Origin: Candidatus Poseidoniaceae archaeon
Lineage (GTDB): Archaea > Thermoplasmatota > Poseidoniia > Poseidoniales > Poseidoniaceae
Length of the DNA stretch: 40,824 nucleotides
Reading direction: 5' to 3'
NCBI GenBank assembly: GCA_949373075.1
Contig: CASIBX010000020.1
Span: 1 to 40,824 of the forward strand
The notes below the pieces were generated by a model. It saw only the letters and a program-made list of their open reading frames with translations, was not told the origin of the DNA and ran no database searches. Made by a program: the position numbers and the translations under genes. Below, one piece after another: positions 33,390-40,824 of the stretch (positions are counted from its first letter, which is position 1; the number at the start of each line of letters is the position of its first letter).

Positions 33390-34478
33390 TCACCTGTCTT
33401 CCCAGCGAGACCAGCGTCCAGTTTGTTTGTTGAAGTAAAGTCCTGCCTTCTTCATCCACTTGTTGAACTTAGTCGCACCTGCGCCTGTGCGCAGAATGAA
33501 GTCTTCACGGTCTTCTTGAGCTTGGATATATCCCTTAGCAGCAAGAGTCTGGTCTATCCAGTCATTGATGCTCATCAATCCGCTAGTCAATGCGGATTCT
33601 TCAGCGGCTTGTGTCATGTTATCTGCGTCAGCACCTGTTTGCACAAGTTCTGCCTTCGCCAATTCATTGATGGTAGCAAAGTCCTGTGAAGCAGGCTTTG
33701 GTGGAACAGGGTTTCTAGGCCTTGCATCTGGGTCTATCTCGATTCTACCGCCATTTTCCATGATAGAATCTACTGTGGTAGAGAGTCCAGGAGCGAATGG
33801 TGTTTCACATTCCCAGCAAATGAATGACCAGTTTTCTGAATCATCAGGATTACGGCTAGTTCTAGGGTCCATTTCTTCATTACATTGGGGGCATGCGTGA
33901 AGAATCAGTTTTGGAACAATCAGTCTGCGGAAGTCTACTATGTCTTGAGGAGTTCCTTCGAGTTCGAGCATCTCATGGTCACGAGCCGCTTCTAAGCCAC
34001 GGGTTTCTAGTTGGTCACGGATCTTGACTTTCTGGTCATCCTTACCTTCATCGTGAAGGTTGTTTTCTAACTTAACAATTAGTTCAACTGTCTTACCAAG
34101 ACGGTTCATAACGAGTTTCTTTGCACGGAATGCTTCGACCTTAGCGAGTTTAAGACGTTCTTTTTGCTCAGCAAGTTCAGTTAGTACATCCTTTTGCTTA
34201 CGCTTGAATTTGAGTTCTTCAATCTTATTCTCAGGCTTACGTTCAGGTGCTAGAACCTTAGAAAGGAAACGCTCTTTACCGTGAGATTGAGGTCCAGCAG
34301 TGATAATATCCAAGACACCATCTGCAATATCTGGCTTCAATCCATAATTTTCAACCAATTGAGATTTATCGATCTTTTTGAGATCTCCAATCTTGATTCC
34401 TGCATCGGCCAATTGCATGGCGGTGGTCTCGTCAATTCCTCGACGTAATAAGGCTAGATATGTGTCCTTCTTTGCCAT
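33390..34478 (-). CDS. Protein with HhH-like N-terminus, coiled coil and zinc ribbon (unknown function)
   Basis: A 362-residue protein I do not recognise as a named family. Residues about 5-55 resemble helix-hairpin-helix repeats (LLRRGIDETTAMQLADAGIK, LVENYGLKPDIADGVLDII). A basic, helical coiled-coil region spans about 75-190. A zinc ribbon follows: ACPQCNEEMDPRT and FICWECETPFAPG (two CxxC knuckles). The C-terminus has a compact helical motif (FILRTGAGATKFNKWMKKAG). Nucleic-acid binding is the likely activity. It lies just after ksgA (42-base gap, start with GGAGGGG) and before the ferredoxin, whose site overlaps its stop, so a link with translation or RNA is plausible but unproven. Confidence 0.75.
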   Translation of the reverse strand: MAKKDTYLALLRRGIDETTAMQLADAGIKIGDLKKIDKSQLVENYGLKPDIADGVLDIITAGPQSHGKERFLSKVLAPERKPENKIEELKFKRKQKDVLTELAEQKERLKLAKVEAFRAKKLVMNRLGKTVELIVKLENNLHDEGKDDQKVKIRDQLETRGLEAARDHEMLELEGTPQDIVDFRRLIVPKLILHACPQCNEEMDPRTSRNPDDSENWSFICWECETPFAPGLSTTVDSIMENGGRIEIDPDARPRNPVPPKPASQDFATINELAKAELVQTGADADNMTQAAEESALTSGLMSINDWIDQTLAAKGYIQAQEDREDFILRTGAGATKFNKWMKKAGLYFNKQTGRWSRWEDR

Positions 34479-34520
34479 GTGAACCCCTCCGACGAGACAG
34501 GCCGAGTGGGCGGTTAGATG

Positions 34521-35354
34521 TCAACCCATCGCCGTTCGAGCATCTTCGAGAAGTCCTGCTAATTCGAGCCAATCTTCAATATCTAAATCCTCGGGGCGTT
34601 CATCAATAAATTCGCAATCGATAGACTGGATTGCATCGCGATACAATTTCGCATGCCACCCATTAACTCTAGCGATCCTTTTTGGAGCTTTTGAGAGAGT
34701 ATTTCTAATTTTTTTGCGTCTTTGCGAAAATGCTTGCCGAATCAACATTTTTGTGAGTTTAGAATTCTCAGGAGACTCGATTCTAGTCATTGTCACCAAG
34801 CGTGAATGAATCTGTGGAGAAGGGGTGAAACAATGTGGACCCACGCGCATTTCAAAGGTGCAATCCCAGTCAAGCATTGTACACATTCCAAGACTTCCAC
34901 GGTCGCTTTCCCATTCCACTACAAGTCGTTCAGCAAATTCCTCTTGGACCAAAATTACAACCTTTTGGATAGAGGGAGTTCTGGTTATCACATCGATTAG
35001 CGGTGACGAAATCTGGTAGGGGATGTTCGCAACTACTTTGTTTGCCTCTGGCCATTCCACCTGCAGTGCATCGCCTTCAATGAGAGTCAGTTTAGGAAAA
35101 TTATCACGCAAGAACTCACATGCTCCTTCGTCGAGCTCGATAGTGGTCAGAGTGCAGCCGGTCTCTAGCAGCCTTTCGGTGAGTACGCCAGGCCCTGGGC
35201 CAACTTCGATGACATTGTCTTCAGGACTTACATCCGCTAACTTCATTGTCTCATCTAACACATCTTCATTATTCAGAAAGTGTTGACCTAGAGATTTGAT
35301 ATTATCCTGACGCATACGCAGGCGGTCAATCAGAACACGGGCACCATGGCCCAT
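34521..35354 (-). CDS. ksgA: 16S rRNA N6,N6-dimethyladenosine transferase KsgA/Dim1
   Basis: Dimethylates two adjacent adenines in the 3'-terminal helix of 16S rRNA during small-subunit maturation. The start has the KsgA substrate motif SLGQHFLNNEDVLDE, the SAM-binding motif VIEVGPGPGVLTERLLE, the acidic loop IELDEGACEFLRD, and the catalytic NIPYQISSPL (N-[IL]-P-Y). The C-terminal domain includes RQAFSQRRKKIRNTL. ATG 35354 is chosen; GTG 35363 in the same frame would overlap the ribosome binding site. Gene order rpl21e-rpoF-DUF655-ksgA is a conserved archaeal cluster. Confidence 0.96.
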   Translation of the reverse strand: MGHGARVLIDRLRMRQDNIKSLGQHFLNNEDVLDETMKLADVSPEDNVIEVGPGPGVLTERLLETGCTLTTIELDEGACEFLRDNFPKLTLIEGDALQVEWPEANKVVANIPYQISSPLIDVITRTPSIQKVVILVQEEFAERLVVEWESDRGSLGMCTMLDWDCTFEMRVGPHCFTPSPQIHSRLVTMTRIESPENSKLTKMLIRQAFSQRRKKIRNTLSKAPKRIARVNGWHAKLYRDAIQSIDCEFIDERPEDLDIEDWLELAGLLEDARTAMG

Positions 35355-35359
35355 AGTAA

Positions 35360-35962
35360 TCACTCCTCCTGACGAAGAAGCAAATCGATTAGACGAGGCT
35401 CAAGGCTTCTGTCTTCGATTTCTGAAACGAAGCGCTTAGCAAGAAGTTCAGGAGCGTTGATACCACAGTCTTCGTTCAGTTGAGCAAAACTTTCCCAACC
35501 TACTCTGCCACGGCTTGCAACCATTTCCAATGCTTTTTTGCTGCCTACACCCGATAATAGTTCGAATGCATGCATCTTCAAAGACAAATTACCTGCACGA
35601 TTGAAAAATTGCTGGACGAATACCTCTGGTGAATCTTCAATCATCTGTTGAATTACGATAGGCAATTCCACTGATGCTGCGTTTGAGATATCACGAATAC
35701 GCGCAAACCCAAGAATGTCTTGGACTACCTCCCTCTTGGAATGGTCTATACCCATGAAAATACGAGAGCCTACAGCTTGTATGCCAGAATTCGCTTTAGG
35801 ACGAAGTCGGATTACGTGAAGTGCTGGCTCTGTCACCACTACTATGGCTCCACCAGCTTCTTGATGTTCGATTACTCGACACCATTCTACCTTCAACAAA
35901 GGATCCGGCTTATCGTTGCGTGGATTATTTCTACGCTGTCCGCCTCTACTATCGTTACGCAT
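35360..35962 (-). CDS. DUF655 family protein
   Basis: An archaeal-specific 200-residue protein found between rpoF and ksgA. The N-terminal 20 residues are basic and disordered (RGGQRRNNPRNDKP). An OB-fold-like beta region follows (CRVIEHQEAGGAIVVVTEPA), then a helix-hairpin-helix-like segment (LLSGVGSKKALEMVASRG) and a helical end. It is likely an RNA-binding protein linked to ribosome assembly or transcription, from its context; its biochemical role is not established. ATG 35962 has GGTGAG upstream. Its stop is six bases before the ksgA start. Confidence 0.88.
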   Translation of the reverse strand: MRNDSRGGQRRNNPRNDKPDPLLKVEWCRVIEHQEAGGAIVVVTEPALHVIRLRPKANSGIQAVGSRIFMGIDHSKREVVQDILGFARIRDISNAASVELPIVIQQMIEDSPEVFVQQFFNRAGNLSLKMHAFELLSGVGSKKALEMVASRGRVGWESFAQLNEDCGINAPELLAKRFVSEIEDRSLEPRLIDLLLRQEE

Positions 35963-35985
35963 GTTTGCTCACCGACCGTAGCGTT

Positions 35986-36342
35986 TCATTTGACATGTTG
36001 ACGAACAATATCGAGAACCTTCTCAACATCATCGCCTTCGATAGAAATACGGCGGCTAGCAATAACTGCGCGTACATCATCTGAGTGCATTGGCATAATC
36101 TCTGCTAATTTGGCAGCCAATTCTGGGTACTTCTGGAATATTTCAATCTCCATGATAGCAGCAAACATGTCTGTGAATACCTTTGGATCAGTAGCGTATC
36201 CATTCCTGTTATCGCTAGCAGCCCATTCTGCGTGCTGTAGGGCCGCTTTCTGCTCATAGGTCAGAAAACCACGGCGTTCTTGAGCGTCATGAAGCATGTC
36301 GCGAACGGAAGAAAAATCTGTAAATGTGCCTTCGTCAGCCAT
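35986..36342 (-). CDS. rpoF: DNA-directed RNA polymerase subunit F (Rpb4)
   Basis: Forms the polymerase stalk with subunit E (Rpb7). The 118-residue protein has the HRDC-like helical fold of archaeal Rpo4: AAWEAALQHA-like helices (LTYEQKAALQHAEWAAS), FAAIMEIEIFQKYPELAAKL, and the characteristic end with IMPMHSDDVRAVIASRRIS and EKVLDIVRQHVK. ATG 36342 follows GGAGTGA that overlaps the end of rpl21e. The neighbours rpl21e and DUF655 confirm it. Confidence 0.93.
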   Translation of the reverse strand: MADEGTFTDFSSVRDMLHDAQERRGFLTYEQKAALQHAEWAASDNRNGYATDPKVFTDMFAAIMEIEIFQKYPELAAKLAEIMPMHSDDVRAVIASRRISIEGDDVEKVLDIVRQHVK

Positions 36343-36347
36343 TGATA

Positions 36348-36638
36348 TCACTCCAGTGGTTTGAGGTGCTCTGGGCGAGCAACTACTGTCTTCTGCATGT
36401 TACCGTCCTTAACAGCAACAACCCATGCTTTACCTTGGCGAGCCTGAATGAATCCGGTCCTTCCTTGGAATCTGCGGTGAGGCATTCCCATTTGCTGACC
36501 GCCATCTAAAATGATAGCAACACGGTCGCCTTCAGCGTACTCGTGCATGATGCGTGCGATGTTTACACGTCCCTTTTGGTGACGTCCTTTACGTAGAATA
36601 CTACGGGTGCCTTGGCGCTGGCCTTTGGATTTCTGCAT
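36348..36638 (-). CDS. rpl21e: Ribosomal protein eL21
   Basis: Large-subunit protein of 96 residues. It opens with the eL21 basic segment QKSKGQRQGTRSILRKG, then a SH3-like barrel with YAEGDRVAIILDGGQQMGMP, HRRFQGRTGFIQARQGKAWV and a conserved end ARPEHLKPL. ATG 36638 is preferred over GTG 36647. First gene of the rpl21e-rpoF-DUF655-ksgA cluster, with its own promoter at 36681-36722. Confidence 0.96.
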   Translation of the reverse strand: MQKSKGQRQGTRSILRKGRHQKGRVNIARIMHEYAEGDRVAIILDGGQQMGMPHRRFQGRTGFIQARQGKAWVVAVKDGNMQKTVVARPEHLKPLE

Positions 36639-36680
36639 GTTAATCACATTCCCGCTTCACGTGTCATAAGACCATTAGGA

Positions 36681-36722
36681 GCAACTTGCCGACCTACCTG
36701 ACCCATATAAGCACCGCGACGC
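36681..36722 (-). promoter_or_regulatory. Promoter of the rpl21e-rpoF-DUF655-ksgA cluster
   Basis: The TATA box GCTTATATGGG (about 36703-36713, minus strand) is followed at the same spacing as in the other ribosomal promoters by TAGGTCGGCAAG. A CGCGTCGCGGT stretch precedes it, as at eL15. It begins right at the pus10 stop (36725), so this cluster can be expressed apart from pus10. Confidence 0.7.
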
Positions 36723-36724
36723 GC

Positions 36725-38416
36725 TTAATCTGCATGAATATCGGCTACATCGAGCCATTCGACTGTGCATTTCGCCTTGATCAGAGATGCTATTGAGGGC
36801 TGAGTTCGCCCGCCATCACCATGAACTGTCTCCTTGACATATGTCCCTGATTCACATCTTAAGCTAAATTCAGCATGCATAATTCCGTCTGAATCTATGC
36901 TAACCGATGGGTCCGAAGTTTCTATGACCTTTCTCTTGCGGATTTTGTCCGCACGGCGGTGAGCAACACGCTCCGGAGTTCGCTGCGCAAGCGTACATCC
37001 TTGCAACTTTTCCATTATTTCGAGAACATAATCTTGGTCAGGCAGAGGTAATTTTTCCTCTTGATTGTTGACTAAGCGTTCCACTAGAACATCCTTGGTG
37101 CCACTTTTTGCTAGACCTCTCTCTTCACACAGAGCTGTTAATTCCACTTTCTTTAATGTAGAATAGTCGATTTCAGGTTCTGCTTCTGGCTTGACCTCTC
37201 TCTTCTTACCTCGATGGTGGTCTCGTCTTCGACGATTCCTGTCTTGGTTATTCTTTGGCACCTCCAGAACCTGAGTCAGCGCATCCAAATCGGTCTGAGT
37301 CAATGGCTCAATTCTGTAAAGAATAGTATAGGATTTCTCAGCAGGAGTGTCCTTAACACGAACTACTTCACTGCGATTAGAAGGACGCATATCACTGACC
37401 TCGAGTTGACCAGCGGATGTTTCGTTGATTAGTTTCATAATCATCTCGCTATCGATTTCTCTCTTCATTGGACGCTTCAGTTCAATTACGAATGGTCGGC
37501 CTCTGCCTAAACATCTGACATCGATGTCTTCCCTACCCATGCCATGGAATGCATGCTCTTTACTGCCAAATATTTCCAATAATGGGTCTCCTATTAAGCC
37601 CTGGACCGAGGATAGGTATTGCAGACCTGTTTGGTCACATTTCTGACAACCTCTGCCCTTGCATGAACGGCATGGCCACTTGGTCTGCGGGATTCCACGA
37701 GCTAGTTTCCGATATCTACCATAGACGTAATGAGAGCGAATATCAAGTTCAACCGTCAAGGTTAGAACATCGATTAGAGTAAGAATCTCTGGTTTATCGA
37801 TAACCAATTTGACTCCAAAATCAATCTCTTTTAATTGGCGAGCAACCTCTTCCACTAGACATGATTTCAGAGGTGCGGATCCTCCTGCGCCAAATCGCTT
37901 ACGCAGATGGTCTTCTGCTTCAGTTTGGTCTTTAGGAATCCTAGCACCCAATTGCAAACGGAAGCATTCTCTTTCTCCTACTGCTTCTTTGATTAATTGC
38001 GCTAATAGTGGAGCCTCATCGAATAAGTTCTCACAGAATGGGCAGAGAGGTTCAACCTCTCTAGCCTGAGCCATAGTAGAGTCCCCTTCGATAACCGAAT
38101 CACGGATTTCAACTCCGGATTCGAGGCTGGATTGGCCGAATCTTTTCTTTCCACCAACACGGCCAAGGCAATGATTACAAGTTCCAATTCGAACCAAATG
38201 CTTCAATCCCGCCGGTCTAGGAGCGGCAGGTATCTCTTCCTCCCCTGTATCGAGTTGAGATTGTTCATCTTCCCAACTTGGTTCAACAGATGATTCAGGT
38301 TCATTTCCGCCTTCATCCCAAAGAGAATAATCGGTAGACCCAAAGCCAGCATTGGCATATGACATCCAATCCTCGTCTCCCTCAGGGTTATCCTTTGAAG
38401 CATCCTTATCTGACAT
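36725..38416 (-). CDS. pus10: tRNA pseudouridine synthase Pus10 with an internal SAP domain
   Basis: Makes pseudouridine 54/55 in archaeal tRNA. The N-terminal THUMP-containing half has zinc knuckles GTCNHCLGRVGG and PLCPFCENLF; a third Cys-rich stretch CRSCKGRGCQKC follows. The catalytic part has HAFHGMGREDIDVRCLGRGR with the catalytic aspartate (about residue 295), FVIELKRP, and later QGCTLAQRTPERVAHRRADK, FSLRCESGTYVKETVHGDGG and PSIASLI. Between them (about residues 395-455) is an insertion: a basic stretch, then a SAP-like helix-turn-helix (TLKKVELTALCEERGLAKSG, then TKDVLVERLV). ATG 38416 follows GGTGAT. At 563 residues it is longer than most archaeal Pus10. Confidence 0.94.
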   Translation of the reverse strand: MSDKDASKDNPEGDEDWMSYANAGFGSTDYSLWDEGGNEPESSVEPSWEDEQSQLDTGEEEIPAAPRPAGLKHLVRIGTCNHCLGRVGGKKRFGQSSLESGVEIRDSVIEGDSTMAQAREVEPLCPFCENLFDEAPLLAQLIKEAVGERECFRLQLGARIPKDQTEAEDHLRKRFGAGGSAPLKSCLVEEVARQLKEIDFGVKLVIDKPEILTLIDVLTLTVELDIRSHYVYGRYRKLARGIPQTKWPCRSCKGRGCQKCDQTGLQYLSSVQGLIGDPLLEIFGSKEHAFHGMGREDIDVRCLGRGRPFVIELKRPMKREIDSEMIMKLINETSAGQLEVSDMRPSNRSEVVRVKDTPAEKSYTILYRIEPLTQTDLDALTQVLEVPKNNQDRNRRRRDHHRGKKREVKPEAEPEIDYSTLKKVELTALCEERGLAKSGTKDVLVERLVNNQEEKLPLPDQDYVLEIMEKLQGCTLAQRTPERVAHRRADKIRKRKVIETSDPSVSIDSDGIMHAEFSLRCESGTYVKETVHGDGGRTQPSIASLIKAKCTVEWLDVADIHAD

Positions 38417-38538
38417 AATATCACCATTCCAAGATGGGGCCAACCCCGAACTGGAACGCTTCGGGGACCGGCCACCCCCTCAAAACCTCTTCCTTGCAAA
38501 TGCGATTATTCAAGAACCACCGACGCAGATTCATCCTT

Positions 38539-39713
38539 ATGGCGGGTGAACCTGTTGAGGTTGGGCAGTATGTTACCCTTGCTCGCAAAGCACTTGTCAA
38601 TGACCCATATCTCGCTAATGCAGCCATAATCGGTGAACTTACCAAACTAACTTTGGCTCGCTCTGGGCATGCATATTTCACACTTACAGACAGCAATGGG
38701 TCGATTGATTGCGTGTTTTTTGGAGGAAATAATTCGTTCATCTCTCAAGAAATTAAAGAAGGCTCGAAATTAGTAGCCCTTGGCGGCATTGATGTCTATG
38801 TGAAAACTGGTAGGATGCAGTTCAAAGCAAGTCGTATTCAGCCGGTCAAAAGCATTGGTGAAATGGAAAGAATCAGGCAGGAACTTATCGTGAAATGGAG
38901 AGAAGATGGAACGATGGATAGAGTTCGTCTCGAAGCCCCCCTCATCCCCAAACGTTTGCACATAATTACTGGAGACGGGAGTGCCGCTCTTGCTGACATG
39001 GAACGTTTGATTGCAGATAGGTGGCCTAATTTTTCATACACAGTCATTCCAGTTCTAGTTCAGGGAAGTCAAGCCCCTGGACAAATTGTTCGTGCACTAA
39101 AAGCCGCAGGAAAGACTGCAGATTTGATTATTTTAGGAAGAGGTGGGGGGCTCACCCGAAGACCTTTGGTCATTTAATCTAGAATCGGTTTGTAAAGCGA
39201 TTATCGATTAGCCCCGTACCAATAGTAAGCGCAGTAGGTCATGAGTCTGATTACCTAGTAAGTGATATGATCGCTGACATTAGAGCGTCGACTCCATCAA
39301 ATGCAATCGAGAGAGTCATTCCGATAAAACAAGAATTACTAGCACTGATTTCACAAGCAGGGGATAGAGTTGATTTCGCCATCGACCGAATATTTGCAAG
39401 ACAAAATGAACGTATGTCGAATCTTGTAATCAGGCTGAGTGCTGCCCCCATGCGTGGCATCTCTAATGCTAGGCTGAAACAGGCACAGATTGGAAACAGA
39501 ATTAATTCTGCAATCGATAAAATGTTCATGCTGCAAAAGAACCGCCTGACCGCATTTGATTCAATTCTAACATCTACCAATCCAACCAGAGTTCTAGACC
39601 GCGGCTATTCTATGGCCATAAATGAGAAAGGAATCCCAGTTACAAGTATCGTGGGATTGAAGTCAGGAGACTCTCTAACTGTGGTATTGAAGGATGGAAG
39701 AAGTACAAACTGA
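38539..39713 (+). CDS. xseA: Exonuclease VII large subunit, broken by two single-base insertions
   Basis: Binds and degrades single-stranded DNA with XseB. The N-terminal OB fold matches XseA (AAIIGELTKLTLARSGHAYF, SIDCVFFGGNN), and the catalytic domain starts with PKRLHIITGDGSAALADMER and VIPVLVQGSQAPGQIVRAL, then DLIILGRGGG. The frame then breaks at a run of six G (39145-39150). The expected SPEDLWSFNLESVCKAIID continues one frame over, a second break at GATTAG (about 39206-39210) returns to VPIVSAVGHESDYLVSDM, and the rest reads cleanly to 39713, ending with LDRGYSMAINEKGIPVT. Removing one G and one T restores about 390 codons. The start at 38539 begins in the OB fold. Ten bases separate it from xseB. 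Confidence 0.9.
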
Positions 39714-39722
39714 GGTGAAGGA

Positions 39723-39908
39723 ATGAGTTATGCAGAATCTATGAAGAGATTAGAAGAAATTGTCGCTGCTTTGGAAGCGGGCGGAACCGAACTAGATGAA
39801 ACTCTCAAGTTATTCGAAGAGGGCTCGAAGCTACTCAAAGAATGTAAGAATGAGTTGACTGAAGCAGAAGGTAATGTCGAGAAATTACGTCTAGAAGATG
39901 TAGAGTGA
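39723..39908 (+). CDS. xseB: Exonuclease VII small subunit
   Basis: A 61-residue helical-hairpin protein that assembles on XseA and is required for exonuclease VII activity. The family pattern is complete: SYAESMKRLEEIVAALEAGG, ELDETLKLFEEGSKLLKECK, then a coiled end with KLRLED. ATG 39723 follows GGTGAAGGA. It sits ten bases after xseA, the usual bacterial arrangement, here in an archaeal context. Confidence 0.94.
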   Translation: MSYAESMKRLEEIVAALEAGGTELDETLKLFEEGSKLLKECKNELTEAEGNVEKLRLEDVE

Positions 39909-39942
39909 CTTACAATATGCCACTCATATCCTAGTACTGATT

Positions 39943-40807
39943 TCAAGCGTTTACTGGACCCATATGGAATTGTGTCATTCCTAGTTCTTGGTAGATTTGT
40001 GGCATTTGCCCGTTCTTCGAATATAGGTATAGTGCAGTGACTGCAACTTGCTCAGCCGCATTACCCCAAGCTAATACCAGTGAAATTCCGAACGCTCCAA
40101 TTGCGACTCCTACAATCCATAGTGGGCCTAGTGCAACAGTAATTACAAATGAGAGTAATGCAACTATAACTACGAAGAATCCAGTAACTAATCCAATACC
40201 CCATACCCGATATGATGTTTTCACCCCAGGATTTGAAGAACATCTGCTTGCTTGATTTCAAACTGTCTCCAAGACCTTTGCCTTCGATGATCATATGTGG
40301 AATCATGAAGAAAGTCATCATCCACCAAATGGCTGCACCGATAGCGTTTAGAATCATTGCAAATATGGCTGCACCGCCTTTTTGTTCTCGGGCTGCTTGG
40401 TTAAGAATCTTCAACAAAAGTCCGACTGTTCCAGCAATAATCCCCCAAATTATGATGATGTGAATTTTACCCATTGCAGCAGAGACTCCGTCCATGAATT
40501 TAGGATCTCCACCAGTTAGTCTAATGTGAGAATTAGCAACTATGGCGCTATTCCAAAAGGTTACGACAATAGAGATTGTCATATATCCTGCAAACACGAA
40601 TCCCATGTATGCTGGCGTCATTTGCCCTGCAGAATCTATTGCCCATGATTGTTCAAGATACTGCGGCATACTGACCCCAATCATCGCCACCAAACTCAAA
40701 AATCCACATATTAACATGTAGACAATCAACTCAGGGTCTTTCTTAACAACAGACATACTCAACTTGCTCATTTTCCATCCGCGACCAATAGTTGCAAAGA
40801 ATCCCAT
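39943..40807 (-). CDS. DUF6159-like multi-pass membrane protein, broken by one frameshift
   Basis: The N-terminal part reads MGFFATIGRGWKMSKLSMSV and VVKKDPELIVYMLICGFLSL, the typical opening of DUF6159 membrane proteins. About six hydrophobic helices follow. The frame breaks within a run of four G on the minus strand (40199-40202): the first frame reads MFFKSWGENIISGMG, and the continuation reads GIGLVTGFFVVIVALLSFVI in the next frame, down to QIYQELGMTQFHMGPVNA at 39943. Removing one G restores a protein of about 287 residues. No catalytic motif is visible and the function is unknown. The gene is convergent with xseB. Confidence 0.75.
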
Positions 40808-40824
40808 ACCTGTGCCAATCTGAT

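Overview
The window is a densely packed archaeal chromosome segment, most likely from a marine planktonic euryarchaeon of the Marine Group II (Poseidoniales) type. The information-processing genes are archaeal: eL15, eL21, uL10/P0 and P1-type L12 with acidic tails, SecE/Spt5, RNA polymerase subunit F, DUF655, KsgA, Pus10, TATA-box promoters, GGTGA-type ribosome binding sites, and an intron-containing tRNA-Tyr. They are mixed with genes of bacterial flavour: exonuclease VII (xseA/xseB), an RNase II/R-type exoribonuclease and a DnaJ-family protein. The lineage is inferred from gene content; no search was run.

Layout. 1-91: start of an eL15 gene running off the left edge. 212-901: SpoU/TrmH RNA methyltransferase. 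904-3450: large Asn/Gly/Thr-repeat surface protein. 3533-5731: CoA-binding-fold protein, CDP-alcohol phosphatidyltransferase and PAP2/Aur1-like enzyme. 5952-6055: tRNA-Tyr. 6205-8284: FtsZ and a secreted anchored protein. 8258-9577: HisRS. 9671-14066 (minus): M14 carboxypeptidase, Na+-coupled amino-acid symporter and small coiled-coil membrane protein. 14194-21684: MscS, unknown membrane protein, cis-prenyltransferase + Nudix, DUF354 glycosyltransferase-like protein, RidA + small membrane protein + phosphohexomutase, and two unknowns. 21953-25576 (minus): secE-spt5 followed by rpl11-rpl1-rpl10-rpl12. 25688-28626: DnaJ-like protein and RNB exoribonuclease. 28661-28744: tRNA-Leu. 28814-31885: RND/MMPL exporter. 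31886-38416 (minus): pus10, then rpl21e-rpoF-DUF655-ksgA, an HhH/zinc-ribbon protein, ferredoxin, a tiny membrane protein and CorA. 38539-39908: xseA-xseB. 39943-40807: DUF6159 membrane protein.

Themes. The translation/transcription genes sit under at least four promoters that share a TATA box and, at fixed spacing, a downstream AAGTCGGCAA-like element. Several core proteins have unusual architecture: uL11 has lost its whole N-terminal domain, Spt5 carries an N-terminal degenerate Nudix domain, and Pus10 has a SAP domain inside its catalytic half. A second theme is the cell surface: a protein with nearly fifty regularly spaced N-glycosylation sequons, a polyprenyl diphosphate synthase, a phosphohexomutase, a glycosyltransferase-like protein and lipid head-group enzymes.

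Caution. Four genes (symporter, CorA, xseA, DUF6159) are broken by small indels clustered in short patches, while their amino-acid conservation continues in the shifted frames. These look like sequence or assembly errors rather than true gene decay.
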